Positions 23,913 through 32,987 of a DNA stretch of 60,585 nt are shown here, one piece after another. The stretch spans positions 1 through 60,585 of the forward strand of contig JACKBC010000042.1 in the NCBI GenBank assembly GCA_020634755.1, in the 5' to 3' direction. This DNA is from Caldilineaceae bacterium (GTDB lineage: Bacteria; Chloroflexota; Anaerolineae; Caldilineales; Caldilineaceae). The number at the start of each line of letters is the position of its first letter. Position 1 is the first letter of the stretch. The position numbers were made by a program, and so were the translations under genes. The notes beneath the pieces were generated by a model. The model saw only the letters and a program-made list of their open reading frames with translations, had not been told where the DNA came from and did no database searches.

Positions 23913-25327
23913 CGCGCCACCTGTTCATGCAAAAAAGAACGTGTGAGGCTATGCAAACTATAACGCCTTTCGTACAGCGTACCGCTGCAATTAATCAGGT
24001 TTTGTAGCGTTAGTTGCTCAAGGGCCTCCTGTACTTTATCAATTGATAACCCGCTAAATTCAGTAAGGTTTTCTAGAGTGGCCGAGGATTCACTCCACAA
24101 AGGCATCAACAACCATATTTGCCGCGCCGACTCATCCAAATTCTCCCAGGCATTCTGATAGATAAAGCGATAAAGGGTTTCTGCTTTTTTGCCGCGCGCC
24201 ATCGTGAGATCTGCAAGCACCTGGTCAAAATTATGGAAATTTAATTGTCCTACCACAAGACGCAAAGCCAATGGATTACCTCCAACAACACTGAATATCG
24301 GCTGGAGTAGATCATCAGTCGCCGCGGCAACCAGTGGCAAATTGGACACCGTGGCTTCGTGACGTAGTAGCTTAAAAGCATCAGTCTCTGATAGCTCTGG
24401 AACAGAAAAATGATAAATTCCTGCTTCTGAATGTAGGCGGCTGCGCGAGGTCAAAATAAACTTTGTTGGTTGAGTAAGCCGTCTGAGCAATGGCAACCAT
24501 TCCTTTAGATCCTCCAACGTTTCTAGATTATCAATAGCGATTATAGAAGGCGTTTGGTTTAGATAGTCTTCCAAATAGGCCAATTTTTTATGATAGTCAA
24601 GAGAAGTATATAGAGGATCAACGTCAGTCAGTTGTGCTACTAATACACCAACAGTCTGTTCTATAGTCGTCAAAGGCTGCACCAGCTTCTGCAGTGAACC
24701 ATCTAAGCGTAGATTTTCTTGACGGGCTGTCGCCCATCCAAAGTCACTGTAGCCAGTGTGTGCAATGCAATGACGCATGACTCTGTCAGCAAGCGCCGTT
24801 TTCCCAATGCCGCCAATACCCTCAATAGAGATAATCCAAGGGGGGGAGGGCTGTGTAACTATTTCTACCAGTCTTTCAACCCAGGTTTCGACGCCTATGA
24901 GTTGTGTGTAAGTTGGCGCCTCCAATCGACGTTCAACACCTATTCGCATCTCTTGGCGAAGCTGGTTTTCAAGATCCAAAATAACTTGAGTCAGGCGGTC
25001 AATTGCATTTTTCTGCAAAGAATAAAGCGTGCTTTCAGCTACGTTAAGGACATTACAGACCTCTATTACTGAGGCCCCTTCGAAATAGCGTAAACGAATC
25101 AACTGTGCCATTCGCTGTTCTTGTTGATTCAAAACCTCTAAGCCACTATTAATTATATTAGTAACTATCGAATTAGGACTGTCGCCTGCCTGATAATCAA
25201 CCCGGTTTGCCAGATGTAATTGGGTTAATGTAGATGGGGTGACGTTTGGGTCTTGCCAATGCTTTAAAACTGCGAAGATATCTTCTCGCAAGCGAGACTG
25301 TGAAAATCCCTGTGGTTGAAAAGACAC
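23903..25327 (-). CDS. Sigma-r4-like HTH / NB-ARC (STAND) regulator
   Basis: A GTG at 25327 with AGGAGG 7 bases upstream is chosen; the open frame to 25435 has no such site. The 474-residue product begins SFQPQGFSQSRLREDIF. Residues about 65-115 resemble sigma-70 region 4 (NQQEQRMAQLIRLRYFEG, then VIEVCNVLNVAESTLYSLQK), a DNA-binding helix-turn-helix. The NB-ARC domain follows: Walker A GIGGIGKTALA near 168, Walker B SIIAIDNLE, FILTSRSRL, and GGNPLALRLVVGQL. It ends with a winged-helix-like part (LHSLTRSFLHEQV). The TPR module is the next, overlapping gene. Confidence 0.86.
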   Translation of the reverse strand: MSFQPQGFSQSRLREDIFAVLKHWQDPNVTPSTLTQLHLANRVDYQAGDSPNSIVTNIINSGLEVLNQQEQRMAQLIRLRYFEGASVIEVCNVLNVAESTLYSLQKNAIDRLTQVILDLENQLRQEMRIGVERRLEAPTYTQLIGVETWVERLVEIVTQPSPPWIISIEGIGGIGKTALADRVMRHCIAHTGYSDFGWATARQENLRLDGSLQKLVQPLTTIEQTVGVLVAQLTDVDPLYTSLDYHKKLAYLEDYLNQTPSIIAIDNLETLEDLKEWLPLLRRLTQPTKFILTSRSRLHSEAGIYHFSVPELSETDAFKLLRHEATVSNLPLVAAATDDLLQPIFSVVGGNPLALRLVVGQLNFHNFDQVLADLTMARGKKAETLYRFIYQNAWENLDESARQIWLLMPLWSESSATLENLTEFSGLSIDKVQEALEQLTLQNLINCSGTLYERRYSLHSLTRSFLHEQVARWQ

Positions 25328-25559
25328 AGAGCTACCTCCTAGCGGAACATTTTCCTGACTGAACTCAAGCCCCAATTTTAGTATATCAGGAACAAAAGAA
25401 GATAACAATATATAGAGAATGATAGAGGAAAACATTTAATAATAGAATGCGAAATAGGTCGGAAGAGTTATATGGGAGATAACCCCAGGCCAAAATCACG
25501 TACACTGTGCTATAGAAAAAATCAATTGAAGCACAATTCTATATGAAGGGAAATATATA

Positions 25560-27317
25560 ATGACCAAACTTTTACATTTTTGTTTAATCTTGGTGACTAT
25601 GAGTAGCCTATCACATTGGAGTACAATACCAATGGCACACGCCAAACTGAATACCCCAACCGTTGCCGGCTTCCCCTTTTCCGACAACTTTGAAAGCGGC
25701 ATCATTGGCGCCGACTGGTCCAGCAGCAGTTCCGGCGCTGGGCAGGTGGAAATTTCCACCGAAAATCCCCATGCTGGCACATATAGCATCTTTATGGGCA
25801 AAAAGCTCAAACAGGACGCCACCGCGAATCTGTTCTTGACCGCTGATCTGGCTGGCCAAAATGATGTGTTTCTAGATTTTTGGTGGCGCGCCAATGAAGA
25901 AGCTGGCGACCCCGACAACGGCGTCTACATTAGCGATAACGATGGCGCATCCTGGTCCAAGATATATGACTTGGGGGGTAATGCACAGGGATATATGCAT
26001 GCTTTCATCAATGTTGCGGATGCGGCGGCCGACCGGGGGTTAACGCTTAACAACCATTTCCGCATTTATCTGTACTACGAATCGCGCTACTTCAATAATG
26101 TGGGCGGTCTCTATGTCGATGACTTCCGGCTTACCACCCGCAATCAAGTTGTCGCGTCCTTCCCCGCCGCCGACGCCATCAACAGTGCAACCTTTACGCA
26201 AGGCGTATATTCGCAGGCCACGGGCGCCGGCATTGTCGAAATCAGTGAGGATAGTCCGCATAGCGGTGCGCAAAGCGCCTTTATCGGCAAAAAGACAGCC
26301 AATGACGCCACCGCCTCCTTGCAATGGATTGTCGATCTCACCAATCAACCCGACATATTTCTGGATTTTTGGTGGCGTGCGACTGGCCAGGCTGCTGATC
26401 CGCAAAATGGCGTCTACGTTAGCGTGGATGATGGTGTAAGCTGGACTCAAATCGGCGATCTCTTTGCTAATCGCCAATTCTATGGTCATGCAGTCATCAA
26501 TCTGGCTGATGCTGCCGCGGATCATGGGTTGGTGCTAAATAATCGGGTACGCATTTCTTTCCACTATGAATCGCGCTATTTCAATGCGGTGGGCGGTCTG
26601 CACATTGACGATCTGCGCCTTACAACCCGCAGCGACGTGGTGGCGACCTTCCCCAATAGTGATATGTTCACCGATGAGAGTTTTAGCAAAGGTCTCTATC
26701 CCCAGGGCTATGGTGGGAGCATTGCCGAAATCAGCAGCGAAGATCCGCACAGTGGAAGCTACCATGTTTTCCTGGGCAAAAAGACCGAGACCGATGCTGG
26801 CGCCTCTCTGGAATGGCTGATTGATCTGGAAAATCAGGAGCAGGTTTTCCTCGACTTCTGGTGGCGCGCCACTGGTCAGGCCGCCGATCCACAAAATGGC
26901 GTTTACATTAGCGTGGATGATGGCGCAACCTGGGCGCCCATTTACAACCTGAACGGCAATGCGCAAACCTATAGCCATGCGGTCATCGATCTCGCGGCGG
27001 CGGCGGATGCGCAAGGCATCGTACTCAATAATCGCGTGCGCATTTCATTCTATTATGAGTCACGCTATTTCGACCCTATTGGCGGGCTCCGCATAGACGA
27101 TCTGCGCATTGGACCTAATGACCCAAACAACCAGCCGCAACCAACAGCAACTCCCACCATTACAATTTCACCAACTGCTAACCCAACAATTACGCCCACG
27201 GCTACAGCAACTCCAACCTTTACACCAACGGCAACACCACGTCCCACTGCCACCCCAACTGCCCCGTCTGGTGTTGAGGAAAAGGGACAAACGTATTTAC
27301 CGCTTGTAGTGAAGTAA
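25560..27317 (+). CDS. Secreted protein with three beta-sandwich repeats and a YLP tail
   Basis: 585 residues with an N-terminal signal peptide (LLHFCLILVTMSSLSHW, cleavage near AHA). Three repeats of about 160 residues start near 38, 200 and 363. Each holds FP..D.F / GTYS.F.GKK / VFLDFWWRA / PDNGVYIS.DDGASW / RIYLYYESRYF..VGGLYVDDFRL, a MAM- or laminin-G-like jelly-roll pattern. A Pro/Thr-rich linker (residues 525-572) precedes the C-terminal QTYLPLVVK. Probably extracellular or surface-held, with repeats likely binding polysaccharide or protein. The gene diverges from the NB-ARC/TPR pair. The tail resembles that of the 1829-aa protein. Confidence 0.82.
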   Translation: MTKLLHFCLILVTMSSLSHWSTIPMAHAKLNTPTVAGFPFSDNFESGIIGADWSSSSSGAGQVEISTENPHAGTYSIFMGKKLKQDATANLFLTADLAGQNDVFLDFWWRANEEAGDPDNGVYISDNDGASWSKIYDLGGNAQGYMHAFINVADAAADRGLTLNNHFRIYLYYESRYFNNVGGLYVDDFRLTTRNQVVASFPAADAINSATFTQGVYSQATGAGIVEISEDSPHSGAQSAFIGKKTANDATASLQWIVDLTNQPDIFLDFWWRATGQAADPQNGVYVSVDDGVSWTQIGDLFANRQFYGHAVINLADAAADHGLVLNNRVRISFHYESRYFNAVGGLHIDDLRLTTRSDVVATFPNSDMFTDESFSKGLYPQGYGGSIAEISSEDPHSGSYHVFLGKKTETDAGASLEWLIDLENQEQVFLDFWWRATGQAADPQNGVYISVDDGATWAPIYNLNGNAQTYSHAVIDLAAAADAQGIVLNNRVRISFYYESRYFDPIGGLRIDDLRIGPNDPNNQPQPTATPTITISPTANPTITPTATATPTFTPTATPRPTATPTAPSGVEEKGQTYLPLVVK

Positions 27318-27330
27318 CAGGTCACAATTT

Positions 27331-27380
27331 AAAAAGAGGTCATTCTCCCCCTGATAAGTCGTCGAGAATGACCTCTTTTT
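27331..27380. terminator. Bidirectional Rho-independent terminator
   Basis: AAAAAGAGGTCATTCTC (27331-27347) pairs with its exact complement (27364-27380), with A-run and T-run at the ends. It separates the convergent secreted protein and lactonase genes. Confidence 0.9.
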
Positions 27381-27392
27381 GACTTCACTCAA

Positions 27393-28490
27393 TTAGACTT
27401 CCAGCAGCTTTAAGCAGACGGGCGTGGGGGCGCTGGCCTGTTGGCCCGTGGGCGTGAGCACGCCCGTCTCCTGGTCGATGTGAAAGGTTACAATGTTGTG
27501 TGAATTCTGGTTGGCGGCCAGCAGGATCTGGCCGGTGGGGTCAATGGCAAAGTTGCGCGGCACTTTGCCTTGGGTGGATTCGATGCCGATCAGCGTAAGC
27601 AGGCCGCTGGCTTCGTCGATGCGATAGCAGGCAATCGAGTCGTGGCCGCGGTTGGAGCCGTAGACAAAGCGGCCCGATGGGTGCACGTGGATGTCGGCGC
27701 AGTGGCTGCGGCCGTCGTAGCCGGCGGGCAGCGTGGAGATGTTTTGCAACTCGGTTAAGGCCCCTGAAGCCTGGTCATAGCCAAAGACCGTAATGGTGGA
27801 GCCCAATTCGTTGATCAGATAGGCATATTGACCACTGGGGTGGAAATCGAAGTGGCGCGGGCCTTGGCCGGGCGTAACGGTGGCCCACGGCGGGTCGTTG
27901 GGCATCAGCTGGCCGCTCTGCATATCCAAGTTGTAGATCATCACCTTGTCCATGCCCAGGTCGGCCACAAAGGCGCGCTGGTTCTGCTTATCCATGTTGA
28001 TCGAATGGGCATGCGCTTCGCCTTGGCGCTGCGGGTTGACGCTGGAGCCCTCATGCTGAATAAAACACGAGCTGGGCGCAACCGCGCCGTCGGCGTTGAT
28101 GGGGTGGACGCAGACCGAGCCGCCGCCATAGTTGGCTGAAAGCACGTAGCTGCCAGTGGCGTCTACCGTTACATGGCAGGGCGCCGGCCCGTGGCTGGGT
28201 TGGTGATTGAGCAGCGTCAGTTGACCGGCATCCGCATCAATGGCAAAGGCGCTGACGGCCCCAGACGAATTGCCGCCATAGTCACTCACCTCATTGGCCG
28301 CATAGAGAAAGCGTCCATTGGGATGCAGCTCCACGTAAGACGGATTGTCAATGCCCGCCATGGTGCTCACGTGGCTCAGCGCGCCCGTGTCTACGTCCAG
28401 CTTGTACACATAGATGCCCTCACTTTTGCCCTCTACATGCGGCTCGCGTCGCGTATAGGTTCCCACAAAAACGAATTGATTGTTTGACAT
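27393..28490 (-). CDS. Lactonase-family seven-bladed propeller protein
   Basis: 365 residues with AAAGGAGG six bases before the ATG. The sequence shows propeller repeats of the 6-phosphogluconolactonase/YbhE type: FVFVGTYTRREPH at the start, PSYVELHPNGRFLYAANEVSDYGG, CHVTVDATGSYVLSANYGGGSV, GPRHFDFHPSGQYAYLINELGSTI and VPRNFAIDPTGQILLAANQNSHNI. Known members hydrolyse 6-phosphogluconolactone in the oxidative pentose phosphate pathway. Many homologues of this fold are not biochemically proven, so pgl is not assigned. It stands alone. Confidence 0.88.
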   Translation of the reverse strand: MSNNQFVFVGTYTRREPHVEGKSEGIYVYKLDVDTGALSHVSTMAGIDNPSYVELHPNGRFLYAANEVSDYGGNSSGAVSAFAIDADAGQLTLLNHQPSHGPAPCHVTVDATGSYVLSANYGGGSVCVHPINADGAVAPSSCFIQHEGSSVNPQRQGEAHAHSINMDKQNQRAFVADLGMDKVMIYNLDMQSGQLMPNDPPWATVTPGQGPRHFDFHPSGQYAYLINELGSTITVFGYDQASGALTELQNISTLPAGYDGRSHCADIHVHPSGRFVYGSNRGHDSIACYRIDEASGLLTLIGIESTQGKVPRNFAIDPTGQILLAANQNSHNIVTFHIDQETGVLTPTGQQASAPTPVCLKLLEV

Positions 28491-28812
28491 TAAAAGCCTC
28501 CTTTGGATTTACGATTTTGGATGTACGATTTACGAAGTTTGTTCGTTAGGGATGTGGTTTCGTACGTTGTAGCAGTATGCGATTTGAAATTTACGATTTA
28601 CGTTGTTATTCAGGGTGGCGGTGGGTAACAGAAAAATCTTGTCCGCACTCTGATTTTTATGATTTTATGAGAGGTATGATTGCGCTGGTCGCTGTCGTTG
28701 TCAATTGTTTCTGCCTATCCGCCATCATAGTACATCGCTTAATCATTAACATCATAGTTTAGACGCCATTTCCGCGCCCCTTCATGCGTAAATCGTAAAT
28801 TTTTATTATTTC
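28491..28812. other. Intergenic region with TTTACGATTTACG repeats
   Basis: Several copies of the motif TACGATTTACG on both strands (near 28507, 28530, 28590, 28787). The same motif recurs at 30316-30400 and near 47755. No convincing gene; a 61-codon open frame here is mostly translated repeat. Confidence 0.5.
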
Positions 28813-30315
28813 TCATGCCTCTCCATTCTCTGGCGCATCAAGAATCTGCTGATAGTCGCTGCGCAACTGCGTTAGTTCGCCTTCGTCCACGGGCAAGTCG
28901 CCATAGTGAACGCGCATATAGGCGTTGGTAATGCGGGCCAGCCGCTCGCCTTGGGCGGGGAAAGCCAGAGTCAGCATGGGTAAGTATTGATCGGGCGGCT
29001 GGTTGAGCGGGCGCGGGTAGCCGCGCTGGCGCGCCACTCGGCTTAGATTGGCGTAAATGTTCTGGATAGAGATGGCGGCCAAAAGCTGATTGCTGAGCCC
29101 AAAGCGACCCCATAGCGCGGCCCAGTCGCGCAGCCGGTCCAGCCCGCGCTGTAATAGATTGCCGCCCAGGTCGATCTCACCGGCCGTCATCTCTTCAGCT
29201 TCATCCGTCAACTGGCGCTGGCGCGTTTTTACAAAGAAGAGCCAGAGCGCCGCGGCCGCCACCACAATCACCAGCGTAACCATACAATATCGCAGCAGCG
29301 CCCATTGGCTCATCATCTCGGCCAGGCTGGTAAACTCTTGATTCGCCTGCTGACTCAGGTCGGCGGGCGGCTGTTGAGATTGCGGCTGCAAAAATTCGGC
29401 GTTGGCCAATAGATCGCGCATCCACGCCACGAACCACTCCAGCAGTGGCGAAATGAGCCAAAAGAGAAATGCCAGCATACGCAACAGAATGGCGCCAATG
29501 AAGGCCCAGAGCGGCGCAAACCAGCCCAGAAACGTGCGAATCGTTGTGGGGTTATAAATGGATGTGGCCGCCGCCCCTAGCCCCAACACGGCCAATACGC
29601 TGGCCAAAATCTGCCCCATGCGCGGCCAGGGCAAAATAGCGCCCACGCTATGATCGCCCACTACGGCTTTGTCGTCAATGCGCACAAGCGCAATGGCGGC
29701 CAGCCCAAAGCCAAAAAAGAGCCAGAAATATTGCACGCCTTGTGCCGCTGGCTGGTGGGCCATGCCGGTCAGCAGCCCGTTGCCCAGCAGCGCCAACAAC
29801 ATACCCAGCCGAAAACTGACGCCCACGCTGAGAAAGGTCAGATCGCGCCCGCTATTCATGGCCACGCGCCACCACAAAAACGCGTTGGCAATGATCATGG
29901 CCAGCTCGGGCCGCCAACCCTCCGTGTAATTAAAGACGCTGCCAAACGCGCTGCCCATCCAGCTTAGGTCCCCAAGCGATGCCGTCGGGTAAAGCGTCAG
30001 CCGGATGCTGCCCAACATGGTTAGCAGCGTCAAGGCCAGCAGCACCAATTCACGCTGCGGCAACAGAATCAGCCGCTGGTTGAGCAGATCGGCGGCCAGC
30101 ATATAGCCAAGCAGCGTCAGCCAGAAAAGCAGCACCAGCGCCGCCGGCGGCGCACCCAGCAGATTATCCAGCGCCTGCGTCGTCGCCGCATTCATGCGCA
30201 TCATGGCCGGTCGCCACGCCGCGGCCAGCGTTAACACAAAAGGCAAAAACCAGGCCACTTCCATCCCGGCCAAAAAAATAAAGATAAAGCGGTGTCTGCG
30301 GTTCGTCAATAACAT
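28813..30315 (-). CDS. Membrane protein with C-terminal DUF4129 domain
   Basis: Started at the ATG at 30315 (about 500 residues). The longer frame to 30423 only translates repeat DNA. Ten or so hydrophobic segments in the first 330 residues (for example FIFIFLAGMEVAWFLPFVL, ALVLLFWLTLLGYMLAADLL) are followed by a Gln/Pro-rich linker, one more membrane segment (YCMVTLVIVVAAAALWLFFV), and a cytosolic DUF4129 end (ARQRGYPRPLNQPPDQYLPML, ITNAYMRVHYGDLP). DUF4129 commonly closes transglutaminase-like membrane proteins linked to moxR/DUF58 genes. Those genes lie 6 kb away here, but no transglutaminase domain is present. Confidence 0.82.
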   Translation of the reverse strand: MLLTNRRHRFIFIFLAGMEVAWFLPFVLTLAAAWRPAMMRMNAATTQALDNLLGAPPAALVLLFWLTLLGYMLAADLLNQRLILLPQRELVLLALTLLTMLGSIRLTLYPTASLGDLSWMGSAFGSVFNYTEGWRPELAMIIANAFLWWRVAMNSGRDLTFLSVGVSFRLGMLLALLGNGLLTGMAHQPAAQGVQYFWLFFGFGLAAIALVRIDDKAVVGDHSVGAILPWPRMGQILASVLAVLGLGAAATSIYNPTTIRTFLGWFAPLWAFIGAILLRMLAFLFWLISPLLEWFVAWMRDLLANAEFLQPQSQQPPADLSQQANQEFTSLAEMMSQWALLRYCMVTLVIVVAAAALWLFFVKTRQRQLTDEAEEMTAGEIDLGGNLLQRGLDRLRDWAALWGRFGLSNQLLAAISIQNIYANLSRVARQRGYPRPLNQPPDQYLPMLTLAFPAQGERLARITNAYMRVHYGDLPVDEGELTQLRSDYQQILDAPENGEA

Positions 30316-30423
30316 GGGCGATTTACGATGTACGCTCTCAGATGTACGATTTACGAGTCTATTCGTCGACGAGTTGATGCGTAAATCGTACATCGTAAGT
30401 CGCAAATCATCAACATTTACCAA

Positions 30424-30515
30424 CTTATGTTACGCAAGCCTAGCGGAAAGTCGGCGCGCCGACGTTCCTGTCTCTCTCTCTAGCAAACTGATTGTCGCTG
30501 CGTAACGTGAGTTAC
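30424..30515. repeat. MITE-like repeat, family A (copy 5)
   Basis: Very similar to 9098-9200 (TTACGCAAGCCTAG.GGAAAG at one end, GTCGCTGCGTAACGTGAGTT at the other). It overlaps the last codons of the epimerase gene. Confidence 0.85.
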
Positions 30516-31519
30516 CAATATGCTTTCTGATGGTCCGGGTCGGCGTAATAGGCAAGAGAACGCGCCAGCCCTTCTCTGAGCATAATTTGGGGCTGCCAGC
30601 CCAATCGGTCGCGAATCAGGCCGTAGTCGCCATAATAGTCACCAATGTCAATGGGCTTGCGGTCGGCGGGATAGGGGATGATTTCAAAGCGGCCTTGGCC
30701 ATACATTTCGACCATCAGCGCCGCCAGATCGCGCAGGCTGATGATTTCAGCACTGCCCAAGTTGAAAATCTGACCATCGGCGCTCGGGCTGGCCGCCGCC
30801 AACAGCAGCGCCTCTACACAGTCATCCACATAGGTAAAATCGCGCAGCTGGCGTCCATCCCCCCACACCTGGATGGCCTGTCCGTCAATCAGCTGTTTGA
30901 TCCAGATGCCCAAAAAGGTTTGACGAGCGTCTTTGACGCGCATGCGCGGGCCATAGGTATTGGTCAAGCGCAGCGCGCAGGCGCGGATGCCGTACACATT
31001 GTTATAGAGAATGTGATACCACTCTCCAGCCATTTTGTTGATGCCATTGACGTCCACTGGGCTGCGGCGGTGCAATTCGTCCACGGGCAAATATTCGGGC
31101 TTGCCATAAATCTGGCGCGTCGAGGCAAAGACGACTTTGATGCTTGGGTTATGTTTGCGACACGCCTCCAAAATGGAGAGCTGGGCGCGACAGTTGATCT
31201 CCAAGTCTGTGTACGGATCGCGCATGGAATCCAGGTGGCTGGTCTGGCCGGCCAGGTTAAAGAGATAGTCTTGCCCCTGCACCAGATAGTTCATTGAATA
31301 TTCATCGCGCACGTCGGCAATGTTGACCGTGACCCGCTCGGCTATGCCACAGATGTTCTGCATGTTGCCGCCATATTCGGGGATCAGCGAATCGACCAGC
31401 GTAATATTGGCGCCCAATTCGACCAGCCGCTCGGCGAGGTTGCTGCCAATAAAGCCCACTCCGCCGGTGATCAACACATTGGCATCCTGGAAAGTACTTG
31501 TTTCAAACGATGGTTGCAT
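30512..31519 (-). CDS. NAD-dependent sugar epimerase/dehydratase (extended SDR)
   Basis: 335 residues from the ATG at 31519; the upstream frame runs through repeat DNA. A Rossmann fold with the NAD loop VLITGGVGFIGSNLAERL, VVFASTRQIYG, and the extended-SDR end (LRLTNTYGPRMRVKDARQTFLGIWI, QLRDFTYVDDCVEALLL). Known family role: converts nucleotide sugars for surface polysaccharides. The usual catalytic Tyr-x-x-x-Lys reads N-G-I-N-K here (DVNGINKMAGEW), so the Tyr is replaced by Asn. Grouped with the DegT aminotransferase upstream, it fits nucleotide-sugar modification. The substrate is unknown. Confidence 0.86.
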   Translation of the reverse strand: MQPSFETSTFQDANVLITGGVGFIGSNLAERLVELGANITLVDSLIPEYGGNMQNICGIAERVTVNIADVRDEYSMNYLVQGQDYLFNLAGQTSHLDSMRDPYTDLEINCRAQLSILEACRKHNPSIKVVFASTRQIYGKPEYLPVDELHRRSPVDVNGINKMAGEWYHILYNNVYGIRACALRLTNTYGPRMRVKDARQTFLGIWIKQLIDGQAIQVWGDGRQLRDFTYVDDCVEALLLAAASPSADGQIFNLGSAEIISLRDLAALMVEMYGQGRFEIIPYPADRKPIDIGDYYGDYGLIRDRLGWQPQIMLREGLARSLAYYADPDHQKAYW

Positions 31520-31542
31520 AAGGGTTATACACAATATGTCAA

Positions 31543-31631
31543 ACGTGAGGCTAGACTTCCTAAAAGGGGCGAAAGGAGCTTTCTCCAAAGAGGGGAGCCT
31601 GTCTTTGTCAATTTCAGGAAGCCGGGCCTGC
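31543..31631. repeat. Imperfect inverted repeat
   Basis: AGGCTAGACTTCCT at the left matches the complement of AGGAAGCCGGGCCT at the right in 11 of 14 positions. It is non-coding and lies upstream of the epimerase gene. Confidence 0.5.
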
Positions 31632-31645
31632 CCCACCAACTTATT

Positions 31646-31778
31646 AGAAGCTGTCTGAAAAGGTGGTTCAGGTGTGTCATATGCCGGGAAAGGGCCACAA
31701 AATCCTGGTCACATCATGCGCAATCGGCCCTTTCCCGGCATGTTTTTGGCCCCCATGGTGACTTTTCAGACTGCTTCT
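31646..31778. repeat. MITE-like element with nested inverted repeats
   Basis: Outer ends AGAAGCTGTCTGAAAAGG and the complement of CTTTTCAGACTGCTTCT match with one or two differences. A perfect inner 16-bp pair is at 31681-31696 and 31726-31741. The AGAAGC.GTCTGAAAA end looks like an insertion-sequence terminus. No transposase inside. Its right end touches the stop of the aminotransferase gene. Confidence 0.8.
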
Positions 31779-32893
31779 TAAAAAACAGCCGCCTGCAGCG
31801 CATTGGCCACCTGCGTGACCTCGTCATGCGTGAGTTCGGGCCACAGAGGCAGCGACAAAATACACCCCGCCAGCCGCTCGGTCACCGGCAGCGCGCCCGG
31901 CTCTACCTTAAGCGACTGATAGGCGGGCTGCAAATGGGTGGGCATGGGATAGTGGACGTCACAGCCAATGCCGGCGCTGGCCAGATGGGCGCGCACAGCA
32001 TCCCGTTGGTCCAGCTTCACCACATACAAATGATAGATGTGGCCCTCTTCATCAACGGGCGGCATGACCGGCAAATCAGCCAGCGCCGCTGCATACCAGG
32101 CGGCGCGTTCCCGGCGCGCCCGGTTGCCTGCCTCTAGATGGCGCAGCTTGACGCGCAAGATGGCGGCCTGTATTTCATCCAGCCGCGAATTGCGGCCACT
32201 GGTTTCTGCCGTACAATATTTGCTGGACCAGCCGTACATGCGCAGCCGCCGCAGCCGTTCAGCCAGTTCGGCGTCATTGGTCACAACGGCGCCGCCATCA
32301 CCCAGCGCGCCCAGGTTTTTAGAGGGATAAAAGCTAAAGCAGGCCATGTTGCCCCATGCGCCCGCTTTGCGTCGCGCGCCGCTTTCATCCAAACGCCAGG
32401 CGCCATGTGCCTGCGCCGCATCTTCAATCACCGGGATGCCGTGGCGCTGTGCAATCTGATTGATCTCCAACATGGGGGCCAAGCGGCCAAAGAGATGCAC
32501 AGGCAGAATGGCCTTAGTGCGTGACGTTATGACGGCTTCCAGCGCAGTTGGGTTCATGTTTTGCGTGGCCGAGTCCACATCGGCAAAAACGGGCATGGCG
32601 CCGGTCTGTAAAATGGCGGCCGCTTCATACATGCAGGCGTTGGCCACGGTGATCACCTCGTCGCCAGGGCCGATGTCCAGACTGGCCAGCGCCAGATAGA
32701 GCGCGTCAAAGCCGCTGGCCACGCCCACACAATGGGCCGCCCCGCAGAAGGCCGCGAATTCCTGCTCAAAGGCGGCCACTTCTTTACCCAGGATGAACCA
32801 GCCGCTGTCCAGTACGCGGTTGATGGCCTCGTCAATTTCGGTGCGTATGGCGGCATTTTGGCGGCGCAGATCGCCAAAGGGAATGGTCATCAT
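31778..32893 (-). CDS. DegT/DnrJ/EryC1/StrS-family PLP sugar aminotransferase
   Basis: 371 residues. It begins IPFGDLRRQNAAIRTEIDEAINRVL with a SGWFILGKEVAAFEQEFA motif. The PLP Asp is in PVIEDAAQAHGA, the Schiff-base Lys in CFSFYPSKNLGALGDGG, and the C-terminal specificity region in GIGCDVHYPMPTHLQPAYQSL. The family transfers an amino group to keto sugars on nucleotide carriers (FdtB/QdtB-like by appearance). With the epimerase it forms a small polysaccharide-sugar pair separated by a MITE-like insertion. No glycosyltransferase is present in the window. Confidence 0.92.
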   Translation of the reverse strand: MMTIPFGDLRRQNAAIRTEIDEAINRVLDSGWFILGKEVAAFEQEFAAFCGAAHCVGVASGFDALYLALASLDIGPGDEVITVANACMYEAAAILQTGAMPVFADVDSATQNMNPTALEAVITSRTKAILPVHLFGRLAPMLEINQIAQRHGIPVIEDAAQAHGAWRLDESGARRKAGAWGNMACFSFYPSKNLGALGDGGAVVTNDAELAERLRRLRMYGWSSKYCTAETSGRNSRLDEIQAAILRVKLRHLEAGNRARRERAAWYAAALADLPVMPPVDEEGHIYHLYVVKLDQRDAVRAHLASAGIGCDVHYPMPTHLQPAYQSLKVEPGALPVTERLAGCILSLPLWPELTHDEVTQVANALQAAVF

Positions 32894-32987
32894 GATAACC
32901 CTGAAATAGTTTATAAACCGCAGATTTCACAGATTTACGCAGATTGCTTTTTCGGAGCGAGAAAAATATCGTAGGTTGGGCACAGTT

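Noticed and set aside
28577..28762. 61-codon open frame between the lactonase and DUF4129 genes
   Set aside because: Its first half translates the TTTACGATTTACG repeat, and no ribosome site is visible.
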